A DNA stretch of 64,000 nucleotides from Chlorobiota bacterium (lineage in GTDB: Bacteria > Bacteroidota > Chlorobiia > Chlorobiales > Chlorobiaceae), in assembly GCA_016866305.1 (NCBI GenBank), contig VGMX01000006.1, forward strand, positions 47,166 through 111,165, in the 5' to 3' direction. Shown here piece after piece: positions 8,218 through 18,488 of the stretch. The notes under the pieces are model-generated. The model saw only the letters and a program-made list of their open reading frames with translations. It searched no databases and was not told the DNA's origin. Numbering within the stretch: position 1 is the stretch's first letter; the number at the start of each line of letters is the position of its first letter. A program made the translations under genes and the position numbers.

Positions 8218-9696
8218 GTGCCAAAAAGGGAGGACATCAAGTCCATTTTAGTGATCGGAGCCGGCCCTATCGTCATAGGCCAGGCATGTGAATTTGATTA
8301 TTCGGGAACGCAGGCGTGCCGGGCCCTCAAGGAGGAAGGTTACAGGGTGATTCTGGTCAACAGCAACCCTGCTACCATCATGACCGATATCGAGATGGCC
8401 GATGCCACCTACATAGAGCCGATTACTCCGGAATATGTCCGGAAAATCATTGAAAAAGAGAAGCCGGATGCGCTTCTGCCTACCATGGGAGGTCAGACCG
8501 CTCTCAATACAGCGGTCAGTCTTGCCGAATCGGGCATTCTCGAACGCAACGGCGTCGAACTGATCGGCGCCAAGCTCAGGGCTATCAGAAAAGCCGAGAA
8601 CCGCGAGTTCTTCAGCGATGCCATGAAGAAAATCGGTCTCGATATGGCCAAGGGATTCTTCGTGCGCAACGAAAAGGAGGCCAGGGAAGCTCTCGAGGAG
8701 ATCGGATTGCCGATCGTGATCCGGCCTTCGTTCACGCTTGGCGGTACAGGCGGCGGTTTTGCCGAAACGAAAGCCGATTATTACGACGCCGTGCGAAGAG
8801 GTCTTGCTGAAAGTCCGATCAGCGAAGTGCTCGTCGAGGAGTGCCTGCTTGGCTGGAAAGAGTTCGAACTCGAGGTTATCCGTGATCTTGCCGACAATGT
8901 CATCATCGTCTGCTCCATCGAGAATGTCGATCCCATGGGTGTGCATACCGGCGACAGCATTACCGTGGCTCCTGCCCAGACGCTTACCGACCGTCAGTAC
9001 CAGGTGCTCAGGGATGCCTCGATCCGCATTATCCGTGAAATCGGCGTGGAGACCGGGGGCAGCAACATTCAGTTCGCCATCCACCCCGAAAACGGGAGAA
9101 TCGTGGTGATTGAAATGAACCCGCGTGTTTCGCGCAGCTCGGCGCTTGCCTCGAAGGCTACCGGTTTTCCCATTGCCAAGGTTGCCGCAAAACTTGCTGT
9201 GGGCTATACGCTCGACGAGATTCTCAACGATATTACCAAGTCCACGCCGGCAAGTTTCGAACCCGCCATCGACTACTGTGTCGTCAAGGTTCCCCGCTGG
9301 GATTTCGAGAAGTTCAAGAACGTCGATGCGCGTCTCGGCGTGCAGATGAAGTCAGTTGGCGAGGTGATGGCTTTCGGGCGCAACTTCCGTGAAGCACTGC
9401 AGAAATCGCTTCGCGGTCTTGAAATCGGCCGTGCAGGTCTGGGTTCCGACGGAAAGGATCTCATGAACGTCGTGGGTATGACCCAGCAGCAGAAAATGTT
9501 TGCCAAGGAGGACATTCTCGAAAAGATCAAGGTGCCGAAAGCCGACCGGATGTTTTACCTGCGTTACGCGTTCCAGGCGGGGGCGACGGTCGATGAGGTG
9601 CATCAGGCTACGAAAATCGATCCGTGGTTTCTTGACAACATCCGTCAGATCGTCGAGTTCGAAGCCGAGCTCAGGGATCTGGCTGCCGCGGAATAG
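8218..9696 (+). CDS. carB: Carbamoyl-phosphate synthase large chain, N-terminal half only
   Basis: 492 residues from a GTG start with a purine-rich stretch (gggaaaaga) just upstream. It opens [20 protein letters not shown] and covers the whole carboxyphosphate-forming ATP-grasp unit: [24 protein letters not shown] and [22 protein letters not shown]. It then ends soon after [18 protein letters not shown], inside what would be the oligomerisation domain of the roughly 1070-residue E. coli protein. trpC begins 22 bp after the stop, and no carbamate-kinase half is present in any frame downstream. The large chain is therefore encoded as two genes, as known in Aquifex and some archaea, with the second half elsewhere. 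Confidence 0.92.
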   Translation: MPKREDIKSILVIGAGPIVIGQACEFDYSGTQACRALKEEGYRVILVNSNPATIMTDIEMADATYIEPITPEYVRKIIEKEKPDALLPTMGGQTALNTAVSLAESGILERNGVELIGAKLRAIRKAENREFFSDAMKKIGLDMAKGFFVRNEKEAREALEEIGLPIVIRPSFTLGGTGGGFAETKADYYDAVRRGLAESPISEVLVEECLLGWKEFELEVIRDLADNVIIVCSIENVDPMGVHTGDSITVAPAQTLTDRQYQVLRDASIRIIREIGVETGGSNIQFAIHPENGRIVVIEMNPRVSRSSALASKATGFPIAKVAAKLAVGYTLDEILNDITKSTPASFEPAIDYCVVKVPRWDFEKFKNVDARLGVQMKSVGEVMAFGRNFREALQKSLRGLEIGRAGLGSDGKDLMNVVGMTQQQKMFAKEDILEKIKVPKADRMFYLRYAFQAGATVDEVHQATKIDPWFLDNIRQIVEFEAELRDLAAAE

Positions 9697-9718
9697 ACGC
9701 CGGAACCGCCGGTTTTTT

Positions 9719-10495
9719 ATGACCTATCTTTCCAGAATACTCGATCAGAAACGCATCGAGATTGCCGAACTGAAAAAACAGCAAATCCTGCAGCGCTATG
9801 GCGATCTGCAGGGTTCCCTTGCGCCATGCCGCGATTTCAGGGCGAACCTGAAACGTTCCGGACGGGAGCTCAGACTCATTGCCGAAATCAAGAAGGCCTC
9901 TCCGTCGCGCGGGATCATCGTTCATGATTTCCATCCGGTCGAGATGGCCCGCCGTTATCTCGGCCTTGGAGCATCGGCTTTTTCGGTATTGACCGACAGG
10001 ATGTTTTTCCAGGGTTCGAACGACTACCTGGAAGCGGTTAAAAAAGAGTTTTCCCTTCCAGTGCTGCGCAAGGATTTCATTATCGACGAGCACCAGATTT
10101 ACGAGTCGAGGCTGATAGGCTCCGATGCCATTCTTCTGATTGTCGCTGCCCTCGACCACTCCCAGTTGCGCGATTATCTTCAGCTTGCCTCGGAAACCGG
10201 CATGGCCGCTCTTGTCGAGGTGCATGACCTTCGGGAACTCGATGCGGCTGCCGGAGCGGGCGCCGGGATCATCGGCGTCAACAACCGGAATCTGAAGGAT
10301 TTCAGCATCAGTCTTCGCACCTCTACGGAACTCAGGCCCTTTTTCCCGGAGGGAGTGATCGCCGTCGCGGAAAGCGGCCTGCAAACTCCTGACGATATAG
10401 AACGGATCAGCACCGCATCATTCGATGCGGTGCTGATTGGCGAAGGACTGCATGTCAGCACCGCACTGCATGGTGTTGCCTGGCAAAAGCCTTGA
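9719..10495 (+). CDS. trpC: Indole-3-glycerol phosphate synthase
   Basis: Converts 1-(o-carboxyphenylamino)-1-deoxyribulose-5-phosphate to indole-3-glycerol phosphate in tryptophan synthesis. 258 residues, a stand-alone TIM barrel. The family motifs are in order: LIAEIKKASPSRGII (catalytic Lys), SVLTDRMFFQGS, VLRKDFIIDEHQIYES, ALVEVHD, GVNNRNLK and AESGL. The start is ATG 9719, 22 bp after the carB stop. It is separated by tens of kilobases from trpB (34 kb) and trpA (46.6 kb), so there is no trp operon here. Confidence 0.96.
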   Translation: MTYLSRILDQKRIEIAELKKQQILQRYGDLQGSLAPCRDFRANLKRSGRELRLIAEIKKASPSRGIIVHDFHPVEMARRYLGLGASAFSVLTDRMFFQGSNDYLEAVKKEFSLPVLRKDFIIDEHQIYESRLIGSDAILLIVAALDHSQLRDYLQLASETGMAALVEVHDLRELDAAAGAGAGIIGVNNRNLKDFSISLRTSTELRPFFPEGVIAVAESGLQTPDDIERISTASFDAVLIGEGLHVSTALHGVAWQKP

Positions 10496-10611
10496 TGTTG
10501 CAGCTGAAACGCTGTTGAGCGACCTGATTGCCGCATTGTCCCGAAAGTTTTCGGATCAACGGTTTTCCGGCCGTACCATCCACCCTGAACCCGGGGTCGA
10601 CATGACATTTT

Positions 10612-11283
10612 TCAGCTGTGCCTGGAATACCCCTTGAGCTTCGAGGCGGTCGCCACGGGGTCCGTGGCCTTGAAGAACGCCGTGCCGGCAATAAGCGCAT
10701 CGGCACCTGCCGCCACGACATCTCCGGCATTCTCATCCGTTATCCCGCCGTCAACGGCAATCACCATGCCGGGGTTCAGTCCGTTGCGCATGGCATGCAG
10801 CCTTGCGATTTTTTCAACTGACGAGGGAATGAACTTCTGACCTCCGAAACCGGGATTGACCGACATCAGCAGCACGAGATCGAGGTCCGGCAGGATGGAC
10901 TCCAGCACCGAAACCGGGGTGGCCGGATTGATTGAGACTCCGGCTTTGGCTCCGAGGCTTTTGATGTACTGTACCGTCCGGTGCAGATGCGGACAGGCCT
11001 CCTGATGGACGGTGATCTGGTGTGAACCGGCCTTGATGAAATCGGCAATGAACCTGTCGGGATCAGCAATCATCAGATGGGTGTCGATCGTCATCGACGT
11101 GCAGGCGGCTACGGCCTGGACGATGAACGGGCCGAAGGTGATGTTGGGTACGAAGACGCCGTCCATGACGTCGCAGTGCATCCAGTCTGCGCCGGCCTTT
11201 TCCGCCAGGGCGATCGATGCCCTGAGATCGGTGAAATCGGCGGATAAAATTGATGGAGCAAGAAGGGTCGTTGTTGCGGGCAT
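10612..11283 (-). CDS. rpe: Ribulose-phosphate 3-epimerase
   Basis: Interconverts ribulose-5-phosphate and xylulose-5-phosphate in the pentose phosphate pathway. 223 residues. LLAPSILSADF, HCDVMDGVFVPNITFGP, DTHLMI, MSVNPGFGGQKFI and AVDGGI give the metal ligands (His, Asp, His, Asp) and catalytic aspartates in canonical order. It lies alone between trpC (convergent) and the Omp85 gene (same strand, 56 bp upstream). Confidence 0.96.
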   Translation of the reverse strand: MPATTTLLAPSILSADFTDLRASIALAEKAGADWMHCDVMDGVFVPNITFGPFIVQAVAACTSMTIDTHLMIADPDRFIADFIKAGSHQITVHQEACPHLHRTVQYIKSLGAKAGVSINPATPVSVLESILPDLDLVLLMSVNPGFGGQKFIPSSVEKIARLHAMRNGLNPGMVIAVDGGITDENAGDVVAAGADALIAGTAFFKATDPVATASKLKGYSRHS

Positions 11284-11339
11284 TGCAGTTCAGTACTTAA
11301 GAGTGAGCAAGGCTGGTTACGAAAAGCGTTCCTAAATAA

Positions 11340-13574
11340 TCAAAAAGCCTCTCCAATTCCAAAGTTGAAGGTATAGTCGAGAGGGTTCCATTTGAAAATT
11401 TTCCATGCCTCTTCTTCCGCCGGGTCGTGAACCTTCCAGGCGAAATCGAACCGGAACGGCCCGATAGGCGAACCGATTCGCAGGCCGATGCCGACGTCCC
11501 AGGCGAAATCGTTCAGGAGGGAGTTCACGCTGAATCCGTATGGCCCGGTCCGGTCCCAGATATTGCCGATATCGGTGAAAACGGTTATGCCCGACTGCTG
11601 TCCGAACAGCTTGAAGAACTTCCAGCGGTATTCAAGCCCAAGTTCGAGCTTGATATCAGCGCCGAAGTTCGCGGCAGCTTCACTTGCGCTGCTGCCCGGG
11701 CCAAGCGTGTTGAAGAGCCAGCCGCGCATGCTGTTGGCACCTCCCGCGAAGAACCTTCGCTCTTCGGGAGTTGCAGAAGCCTTGCCGTAAGGCATCATCC
11801 AGCCGAGGTGCAGCCGTCCGGCTATCTGCCGTTCCGGAGAAAGGTTTCTTGTAAAGGCGAGCTTTGTTTCGGTTTTGACGTACTGTGAGTAGGATGTGCC
11901 GAAAATCTGCGGATCGTTGTCGGAGAATCCTGTGTATGATTTCGTGTCGATCACCTGGTCGATAAGCCAGGCAAGGCTTCCCGACTCTTCGAGCAGCAGG
12001 TCGAGATTCCAGATGTTTTTTCCCGGAGGGGCGGTATTCAGGTTGGTATAGTTGTATCGGAGACGGAAGGTCTGGTTTACCCGTGTTTCCAGCAGGCTGT
12101 CGATTCCCGCATCGACAGCGGCGTCGTCGGCCGGATCGATGCCGATATTTCCGGCAAGGTCTGTCTTGAAAAGTTTCCTGAACCCTCTCAGCGAGTCTTT
12201 CTGCACCCATTCGAACTCGAAGAAGTCGAAGCTCAGGCGAGAGGAAGGCGTGAGCCTGGCGCTGTAGGTGCCTCTGACGAGGCCGTTCAGGCTGGAGAGC
12301 AGGATCGGCAGTTTTGCCCGCGAGTATTCGATATATGCGGAATAGACGTTGTCGGGTTTTGTCAGCACCGGCATGAGAAGACTGCTTTTCAGGCTGAATT
12401 CGTAGGGTATGAATTTATCATAGTCATCCTTGCCGAGATTGTCGAGCAGGTTGTTGCTGTAACTGGTCCGGGTGCCGAATTCAGCGGAGGTCTTGAGTTG
12501 TTCGGCTCCTCCGAAAAGATTCCGGTTTTCGTAAGCAAGCGAGGCTCCGAAAAAGAGCGATCCGTACCGGTTGTCGACAAGCAGCTTTGGTTCAATCTGG
12601 TGTTTCGGTGCAGGTTCCAGGTGTACCGTGGTATAGAGTTGCCCGTCACGGGTCGAGTCCGGACGGATGATAATGGACGAGAATATGTTGGTTTTGCCGA
12701 AATTCTGCAGGGTCTTCTGTTCGAGGCTTTCCCTGGTTGACTGGCCCGGACGGAAGGCAATGGCGCTGGTAATGAGTGCCGGGCGTATCTTCTGGGGGCC
12801 GAAAACGATACCCGAGATGCTGTCGGCTTCGAAACGCCACTCCCTCGATGTCGTATCTCTTCTTTGCGGATTGTGTACGATTGTCCGGATCGGCCCGTAA
12901 ACGAGTTTTTCCGGCAGCCTGATCCTGTATCGAATGCCTGCTATGGCACCTACCGTATCGACCTTGATACGGATGCTGTCCTCATGCAAGAAGGTGTATC
13001 CCTCCTCACGGAAAAACGTCATGGTGCGGTCCCGTTCGGCGATGAGCTTTTCAACGGAGAAGCTGTCTCCTGTATTCAGGACGCGGCTCTGCAGGAACTG
13101 TGTTCTGATCTGCTCCTCGATGGTTTCGAGTCCTTCATAGGCCAGCGAGTCGATCTTCGCCTGTTCGTTTTCGGTTATCGTAACGAGAATATCGACATTG
13201 CGGTTCTTGTTCCGTAACTGTATTGATGGGTTGATGTCGGCAAAGAAATATCCCTTGTAGGTGTAAAGTTTCCTGATGATGCCGAGGTCCCGCTGGAAAT
13301 CTTCCGGGTTGAAAGGTTTTCGGGATTTTCCGAAAAGGCCGAGGCCGAGAAACGAGGTCGGTTCGGAGGTGACGATGATCTGCCGGAGTTCTTCGTCGGG
13401 AACTGCAGTATTGCCGATGAACCTGATGGAGTGGACATAAGGACGGGGAGCGCCGGTTGTGTCTGGCTGGTTTTCAGGGGTCATTTCCGCGGAAAACGCG
13501 GTCGAACCCGCAAAAAAAAGGGCAATGACCAGAATCCCGGCAATTGCCCTGAAAAGAGTTTTTATAAAAAACAC
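11340..13574 (-). CDS. Omp85-family outer-membrane protein (BamA/TamA type)
   Basis: 744 residues. A signal peptide (first 29 residues, ending FSAE) is followed by about three POTRA-like units up to roughly residue 320, then a C-terminal beta-barrel. The barrel holds the family signature FFAGGANSMRGW, equivalent to the RGF/Y motif of the lid loop, and ends in an aromatic residue as outer-membrane barrels do. The role is membrane-protein insertion or translocation at the outer membrane. Fewer POTRAs than classical BamA (five) and the lack of skp/lpxD neighbours make a TamA-like or second BamA role as likely. It follows the DUF2795 gene by 17 bp and is probably cotranscribed with it. Confidence 0.88.
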   Translation of the reverse strand: MFFIKTLFRAIAGILVIALFFAGSTAFSAEMTPENQPDTTGAPRPYVHSIRFIGNTAVPDEELRQIIVTSEPTSFLGLGLFGKSRKPFNPEDFQRDLGIIRKLYTYKGYFFADINPSIQLRNKNRNVDILVTITENEQAKIDSLAYEGLETIEEQIRTQFLQSRVLNTGDSFSVEKLIAERDRTMTFFREEGYTFLHEDSIRIKVDTVGAIAGIRYRIRLPEKLVYGPIRTIVHNPQRRDTTSREWRFEADSISGIVFGPQKIRPALITSAIAFRPGQSTRESLEQKTLQNFGKTNIFSSIIIRPDSTRDGQLYTTVHLEPAPKHQIEPKLLVDNRYGSLFFGASLAYENRNLFGGAEQLKTSAEFGTRTSYSNNLLDNLGKDDYDKFIPYEFSLKSSLLMPVLTKPDNVYSAYIEYSRAKLPILLSSLNGLVRGTYSARLTPSSRLSFDFFEFEWVQKDSLRGFRKLFKTDLAGNIGIDPADDAAVDAGIDSLLETRVNQTFRLRYNYTNLNTAPPGKNIWNLDLLLEESGSLAWLIDQVIDTKSYTGFSDNDPQIFGTSYSQYVKTETKLAFTRNLSPERQIAGRLHLGWMMPYGKASATPEERRFFAGGANSMRGWLFNTLGPGSSASEAAANFGADIKLELGLEYRWKFFKLFGQQSGITVFTDIGNIWDRTGPYGFSVNSLLNDFAWDVGIGLRIGSPIGPFRFDFAWKVHDPAEEEAWKIFKWNPLDYTFNFGIGEAF

Positions 13575-13591
13575 ACTGAAAGTGGTTTGTC

Positions 13592-13819
13592 TCAGTTCAA
13601 CATCTCTTCATCGCCATAGCAGAAATCCTCGTCAGTAGGGTAATCCGGCCATACCTCATCGATGCTTTCATAGATTTCGTCACTCTCCGGCAGATCATGC
13701 AGGTTTTCGATGACCTGCTGGGGCGCTCCCGTTCTGTTCGCATAATCGAGAAGCTCATCTTTTGTAACCGGCCATGGGGCATCTGCTATATATCGGGCGA
13801 GATCCAGATTCCAGTACAT
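13592..13819 (-). CDS. DUF2795 small protein
   Basis: 75 residues, acidic. The region LARYIADAPWPVTKDELLDYANRTGAPQQVIENLHDLP matches the DUF2795 pattern (LAryL...yPatkeeLl..A...gAp..v...L..Lp). The function is unknown. It lies between the M23 peptidase and the Omp85 gene on the same strand, with gaps of 25 and 17 bp, so it is likely part of an envelope-biogenesis transcription unit. Confidence 0.8.
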   Translation of the reverse strand: MYWNLDLARYIADAPWPVTKDELLDYANRTGAPQQVIENLHDLPESDEIYESIDEVWPDYPTDEDFCYGDEEMLN

Positions 13820-13844
13820 GGTGAAGCGCTTGAATTTAATCAGT

Positions 13845-14606
13845 TTATGAATTACTGCCGTTTTCTGACGGTTGCTTGACAGTCAGGAACTTGTCCGGAT
13901 TGCTGTCGTCGAAGAAGTAGGCGGCAGGATTGACTTTAACGTTGTTCTTGTGAATCTCGTAATGCAGATGCGGCCCGGTCGAAACTCCGGTATTGCCCGA
14001 AAAGGCGATGATTTCCCCTCTCCGGACACGCTGGCCCTGACGCACAAGCGATCTGGAAAGATGGGCATAGACGGTGGTAAACCCGTATCCGTGACTCACG
14101 CGCACTTTCTGTCCGTAACTCCGGTCGTAGCCGGAGAAGGTGACGACTCCATCTCCCGTGACATGCACCTTCGTTCCCTCGGGAGCGGAGAAGTCCGTTC
14201 CGGAATGGAATATGACTCGGCTGTATACGGGATGCAGCCTCATTCCGAAGCCGCTGGTGATTCTTCCGTTGATCGGCTTGATGTTGGGAACGGATGAAAA
14301 ATAGGGGCGGTTCGTTTCAACGTGCTGGTAGTTTGCGGTTTCCCCGCTCTCCTCCTGTCGCTCAATCTGCAGGATCAGATGCTCGATCATCTGTTCGGTG
14401 GAGGCAAGCAACCCTTCAGCGGAACTCATTTCTTCCGGCATTTTATCTTCAGCTTCAAGCGTGCGGAAAGCCGGAAGCGCCAGAACCAGCAACAAAACAG
14501 AGGTCAGAAGCGCCCGGCAGTTTCTGGCCGGAGCACCGGTACCGGCTGCAGCCTGCTGTCTCCTGCTGCAGCCGGCCGGGCTGAAAAACAGTGTTGATAG
14601 AAACAT
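13845..14606 (-). CDS. M23-family metallopeptidase (LytM domain), secreted or membrane-anchored
   Basis: 253 residues. A hydrophobic segment at about 31-50 acts as signal or anchor, a short helical stretch follows (QMIEHLILQIERQEE), then the LytM domain: SGFGMRLHPV, FHSGTDFSAPEGTKV (the HxxxD zinc motif), VYAHLS and GPHLHYEI (the HxH motif). All zinc ligands are present, so an active peptidoglycan endopeptidase is expected rather than a degenerate EnvC/NlpD-like activator. The N-terminal 30 residues are odd (Cys/Arg/Gln/Ala-rich before the hydrophobic segment), so the true start may be further in. Confidence 0.88.
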   Translation of the reverse strand: MFLSTLFFSPAGCSRRQQAAAGTGAPARNCRALLTSVLLLVLALPAFRTLEAEDKMPEEMSSAEGLLASTEQMIEHLILQIERQEESGETANYQHVETNRPYFSSVPNIKPINGRITSGFGMRLHPVYSRVIFHSGTDFSAPEGTKVHVTGDGVVTFSGYDRSYGQKVRVSHGYGFTTVYAHLSRSLVRQGQRVRRGEIIAFSGNTGVSTGPHLHYEIHKNNVKVNPAAYFFDDSNPDKFLTVKQPSENGSNS

Positions 14607-14689
14607 GCAGTGCCGGGTTGGTTGTCAGATCGGGCAAGATTTTGTTGTCCGAATAATATATAAAAACTTTTTTTTTATAAATCAACGCT

Positions 14690-17530
14690 CTAATGAGCCT
14701 CCAGCCAGTTTTTTCCCATGCCGGTATCGACCTCGACTGGTACGGTCTGGAGGCCGCAGTAACGGGCTGCGTCGATCATGGAGGCTTCCACGAGATCCTT
14801 CAGCTGCTCCTTTTCTCCATCAGGTGTTTCGAACAGCAGTTCGTCATGCACCTGCAGCAGCATGACCGATTGCATGCCGCTTTTCCTGATTCTTGTGCTG
14901 CAGAGGTTCATGGCGTATTTGATGATGTCTGCGGCGGTTCCCTGGATCGGTGTGTTCATGGCCGCCCTTTCGGCGGCTTTCTGGCGTATGCTGTTGCGGC
15001 TGTTCAGATCCGGCATGTAGCGGCGCCGTCCGAGCAGGGTTGATACATAGCCGTTTTTCCGTCCTTCGGCGATGATCTCCTGCAGCGCCATAAACAGTCC
15101 GGGATATTTCGATGTGTATACCTCGATGATCTCCCTTGCCTCTTTTTGCGGGATGTTCAGCCGTTTTGAGAGTCCGAACGGCTGAATGCCGTAGAGCACC
15201 CCGAAATTGACTTCCTTTGCTTTTCTTCGCATGTCGGGGGTAATATCGGCGGTGCCGAAAATGACCCTTGCGGTTGCGCTGTGGATGTCCTCCCTTCTGC
15301 GGAACGCCTCGATGAGATTTTCGTCACCTGAAATCTCCGCGGCGATGCGGAGCTCAATCTGGGAATAGTCCGCCGAAAGCATGAGGTTTTCCGGGTTCGA
15401 GGCGATGAATGCGCGCCGGATCTCCCTGCCCGAGGGCGTGCGCACAGGAATGTTCTGCAGGTTCGGATTCGACGACGAGAGCCTGCCTGTTGCGGTGATG
15501 TGCTGGTTGAACGAGGTGTGCAACTTTCCCGTTCTCGGATTGATCATTTTCGGCAGGGCGTCGATGTAGGTGGTCTTGAGCTTCTGCAGGCTGCGGTACT
15601 CCAGCAGGGCTCCGGCAACCGGGTGCAGCGGAGCAAGCTCCTCGAGCACCTCCACGTTGGTTGAGAACCCGGTTTTGGTGGCTTTCCGGGTCGGCAGGCC
15701 GAGCACGGAAAAGAGTATGTGCGCGAGCTGTTTCGGGGAATCGAGATTGAAGACCGAGCCGGTCGTTTCGTGGATGCGTTTCCTCAGTTCGTCAATCTGG
15801 GCGTTCACCTGCTCCGCTGTTCGGGCCAGATGCGGTGTATCAATGGAGATGCCGTGGTATTCCATGCATGCGAGCACTTCCACGAGCGGGAATTCAATGG
15901 TTCTGCACAGTTCCAGCAGTTCAGGATTTTCCTGCAGTCTGCTTTCGAATACCTCCTGAAGCCTGAGGGCCACGTCAGCATCCTGGCATGCATAGTCGGT
16001 GAGTGCTGCGGGAGGGACTTCGTGAATGGGTATCCGTTTTTTCCCTTCTCCGGTCAGTTCGTCATAGGTTTTTGTCCTGATCGACAGGTGGCGCTCGGCC
16101 AGGTCGTCGAGATTATGCGTTTTTTCCGGATCGAGCACATAGCTCGCCAGCATGGTGTCGAATCCTGTCGGCGAGAGATTTATACCGTGGTTTTTCAGGA
16201 CGAGCAGGTCATATTTGAGGTTCTGTCCGGATTTCCGGATTTCCGGGTTTTCAAGCGCCGGTTTGAGGATGCCGAGCGTTTCGCGCACGTCGAGACCGTC
16301 TTTTCCGAAATACACGAACCACGCCTCTTTCGGCTTGAGGGAAAATGAGATGCCGGCAAGCTCGGCCTGGAATATGTCGAGGCTCGTGGTTTCGGTGTCG
16401 ATTGCGAAAGCATCGGCGAGTTCGAGTTTTCCGGCAAGCATCCTGACTTCCTCGATGGTTTCGATCAGGTGATAACTGGCGCCGTCGAGGGGTGAAAGGA
16501 GCGGTTTGTCGCATTTCTGTTCCTGCGGTTCTGCCTCGGGGGTTTCCGTCTGCTGTTCTGCGGCGGTCGTCGTGATGCCCGGAAAGATCACCGGCAGGCG
16601 GGCAGCGATTTGTCTGAGCTCGAACTTTTTCAGAAACGGCATGATCCTGTCTTGCTCGGGAGTTCTGCATGCAAGGTGTTCCAGCTCAAACTCAAGATCG
16701 ATATCGGAGTGAATGGTGACCAGTTGCCGGATGAGGTCGCGTTGCGGACTGAAGGTTTCCAGGCTTGCGCGGGTTTTCGGGGCGAGTTCTCCGATATGCT
16801 GGTAGATACTGTCCAGCGAGCCGTATTTCTGGAGCAGCGAAGCCGCGGTTTTCGGGCCGATCCCTTTGACGCCGGGAATGTTGTCGGAGGTGTCTCCGGT
16901 GAGGGTCAGGAGGTCGATAAATCGTTCCGGTCCGACTCCGAACTGTTCGATGATCTCCTGTTTGCCGAAGGGTTCCAGTTCGTTCTGTTTTTTCGAGGGT
17001 TTCAGCATGGTGACTCCGTCATGAACCAGCTGCGCGAGATCCTTGTCGGGTGAAACGATATAGACCCGGCATCGTTCGCCGAACTTTCTTGCTGCCGATC
17101 CGATCAGGTCATCGGCTTCGTAGCCGGGGGTTTTGATGAGCGGAATGCCGAAAGCGCCGATCATTTCGATGATTGCCTCGATCTGCACGATCAGGTCCTC
17201 GGGTGGTGCCGGACGGTTCGCCTTGTAGGGGTCGTAAAGGTTGTGGCGGAAGGTTTTTTCCCGGCTGTCGAATGCGACGGCAAGATAGTCCGGTCGCCAG
17301 GATTCGTAAATTTTCAGCAGCGCGGAAGCGAAGCCGTGCAGTGCGCCGGTAGGAACTCCCTCACGGGTTTTCATGCCGGCCTGCTGCAGCGCGAAATAGG
17401 CCCGGTAGACCAGGGCCATGCCGTCGAGCAGAAAAAGCCTGGGCTTGCCGTCCGGAGAGGATTGCGGCATGTCGGTTTTTTCCCGTTTCGACCGGGGAGC
17501 GAACATGTCGAACTGCCGGGAATCGTTCAT
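14690..17530 (-). CDS. polA: DNA polymerase I
   Basis: 946 residues with all three domains. The 5'-nuclease is at about 30-320 (LFLLDGMALVYRAYFAL, AVAFDSREKTFRH, TLTGDTSDNIPGVKGIGPKTA). The 3'-5' proofreading domain at about 370-560 is intact, with the acidic Exo I motif DTETTS and Exo III motif YACQDADVALRL. The polymerase domain follows (SADYSQIELRIAAEIS, RRKAKEVNFGVLYGIQPFGLS, LLQVHDELLFE with catalytic Asp). Its start overlaps the pheA stop by 4 bp, implying coupled translation. Confidence 0.97.
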   Translation of the reverse strand: MNDSRQFDMFAPRSKREKTDMPQSSPDGKPRLFLLDGMALVYRAYFALQQAGMKTREGVPTGALHGFASALLKIYESWRPDYLAVAFDSREKTFRHNLYDPYKANRPAPPEDLIVQIEAIIEMIGAFGIPLIKTPGYEADDLIGSAARKFGERCRVYIVSPDKDLAQLVHDGVTMLKPSKKQNELEPFGKQEIIEQFGVGPERFIDLLTLTGDTSDNIPGVKGIGPKTAASLLQKYGSLDSIYQHIGELAPKTRASLETFSPQRDLIRQLVTIHSDIDLEFELEHLACRTPEQDRIMPFLKKFELRQIAARLPVIFPGITTTAAEQQTETPEAEPQEQKCDKPLLSPLDGASYHLIETIEEVRMLAGKLELADAFAIDTETTSLDIFQAELAGISFSLKPKEAWFVYFGKDGLDVRETLGILKPALENPEIRKSGQNLKYDLLVLKNHGINLSPTGFDTMLASYVLDPEKTHNLDDLAERHLSIRTKTYDELTGEGKKRIPIHEVPPAALTDYACQDADVALRLQEVFESRLQENPELLELCRTIEFPLVEVLACMEYHGISIDTPHLARTAEQVNAQIDELRKRIHETTGSVFNLDSPKQLAHILFSVLGLPTRKATKTGFSTNVEVLEELAPLHPVAGALLEYRSLQKLKTTYIDALPKMINPRTGKLHTSFNQHITATGRLSSSNPNLQNIPVRTPSGREIRRAFIASNPENLMLSADYSQIELRIAAEISGDENLIEAFRRREDIHSATARVIFGTADITPDMRRKAKEVNFGVLYGIQPFGLSKRLNIPQKEAREIIEVYTSKYPGLFMALQEIIAEGRKNGYVSTLLGRRRYMPDLNSRNSIRQKAAERAAMNTPIQGTAADIIKYAMNLCSTRIRKSGMQSVMLLQVHDELLFETPDGEKEQLKDLVEASMIDAARYCGLQTVPVEVDTGMGKNWLEAH

Positions 17531-18366
17531 GCAATCACCCCGTAACTGCCGAGTACCTTGAGCATCGTGGCAAACTCGCCGAGGTGGCGCAGCGCGTTTT
17601 CAACATTGTGCTCTTCCTGGTGTCCGATAAAATCAATGTAAAACAGATATTCGAACGCCTTTTTCCTGAAGGGGCGTGATTCAATCTTTGTGAGATCGAT
17701 ATTGCGGAGCGCGAGTGTGGCCAGCGCCTTGAAGAGCGATCCCTGCTCGTTCGGCAGGGTGAAGACGATCGATGTTTTCGGATGCGTGATATCGGGAAGC
17801 TGTTTCAGTCTCGTTGTCACGGCGTTCCGGGCATGGGCGATGCAGAAGAACCTCGTGATATTCCACTCCTCGTCGGCAAGGTTTTCCTGAAGGATTTCAA
17901 GACCGTAGAGCTCGCCTGCCCTTTTCGATGCTATGGCGAGTTTCGACGGGTCGCCTTCGGCGGCGATCATTTTCGCGCTTCCGGCGGTATCGTAAGCCAC
18001 TTCGGGCTTGAGCAGTTTGTGGGTGCTGAAGAAGTTCCTGCACTGGGCAAGCGCCTGGGGGTGCGAAAGCACTTTTCCGGCCTGTTCGACCGACGAGCCC
18101 TTGAGCCCGAGAAGGCAGTGCTCCACCTTGACGAATGTCTCGGCCACAATGGCGACCGGATGCTGCAGCAGCAGATCGTAATTGTGATGGATACTGCCCC
18201 CCAGAGAGTTTTCAATGGGAATGACCGCATAGTCCGCCAGGCGGTTTTCAACCGCGGCGAACACCTCGTCGAAGGTTTCGCAGGGTTTGGGTTTGCCAAG
18301 CCTGAGCGCGGCGATTTCGCTGTACGCTCCGGGTTCCCCCTGGTAGGCGATCATCCAGTTTGTCAT
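17527..18366 (-). CDS. pheA: Prephenate dehydratase
   Basis: Converts prephenate to phenylpyruvate for phenylalanine synthesis. 279 residues, a stand-alone dehydratase without a chorismate mutase domain. The catalytic domain shows [30 protein letters not shown] and the NITRFFCI motif (the catalytic TRF). The C-terminal ACT domain contains [24 protein letters not shown], where ESRP is the phenylalanine feedback site. It resembles the Chlorobaculum tepidum enzyme of known structure in length and layout (from memory). polA follows with a 4 bp overlap. Confidence 0.96.
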   Translation of the reverse strand: MTNWMIAYQGEPGAYSEIAALRLGKPKPCETFDEVFAAVENRLADYAVIPIENSLGGSIHHNYDLLLQHPVAIVAETFVKVEHCLLGLKGSSVEQAGKVLSHPQALAQCRNFFSTHKLLKPEVAYDTAGSAKMIAAEGDPSKLAIASKRAGELYGLEILQENLADEEWNITRFFCIAHARNAVTTRLKQLPDITHPKTSIVFTLPNEQGSLFKALATLALRNIDLTKIESRPFRKKAFEYLFYIDFIGHQEEHNVENALRHLGEFATMLKVLGSYGVIA

Positions 18367-18488
18367 TCTTTGTTCTTGTAGTTAACTTGCGGCAAAGCCG
18401 GTGCTTTTGTCTTTTCCTGAATGAATATACTTATACTAATATCGAAAACGGGGATATTCCCGGAAATTTAAATCAGCGATTTTTCATC

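Noticed and set aside
8218..9740. Frameshift as the cause of the short carB
   Set aside because: The frame after the stop does not continue CarB sequence, and trpC begins 22 bp later, so the gene is truly split.
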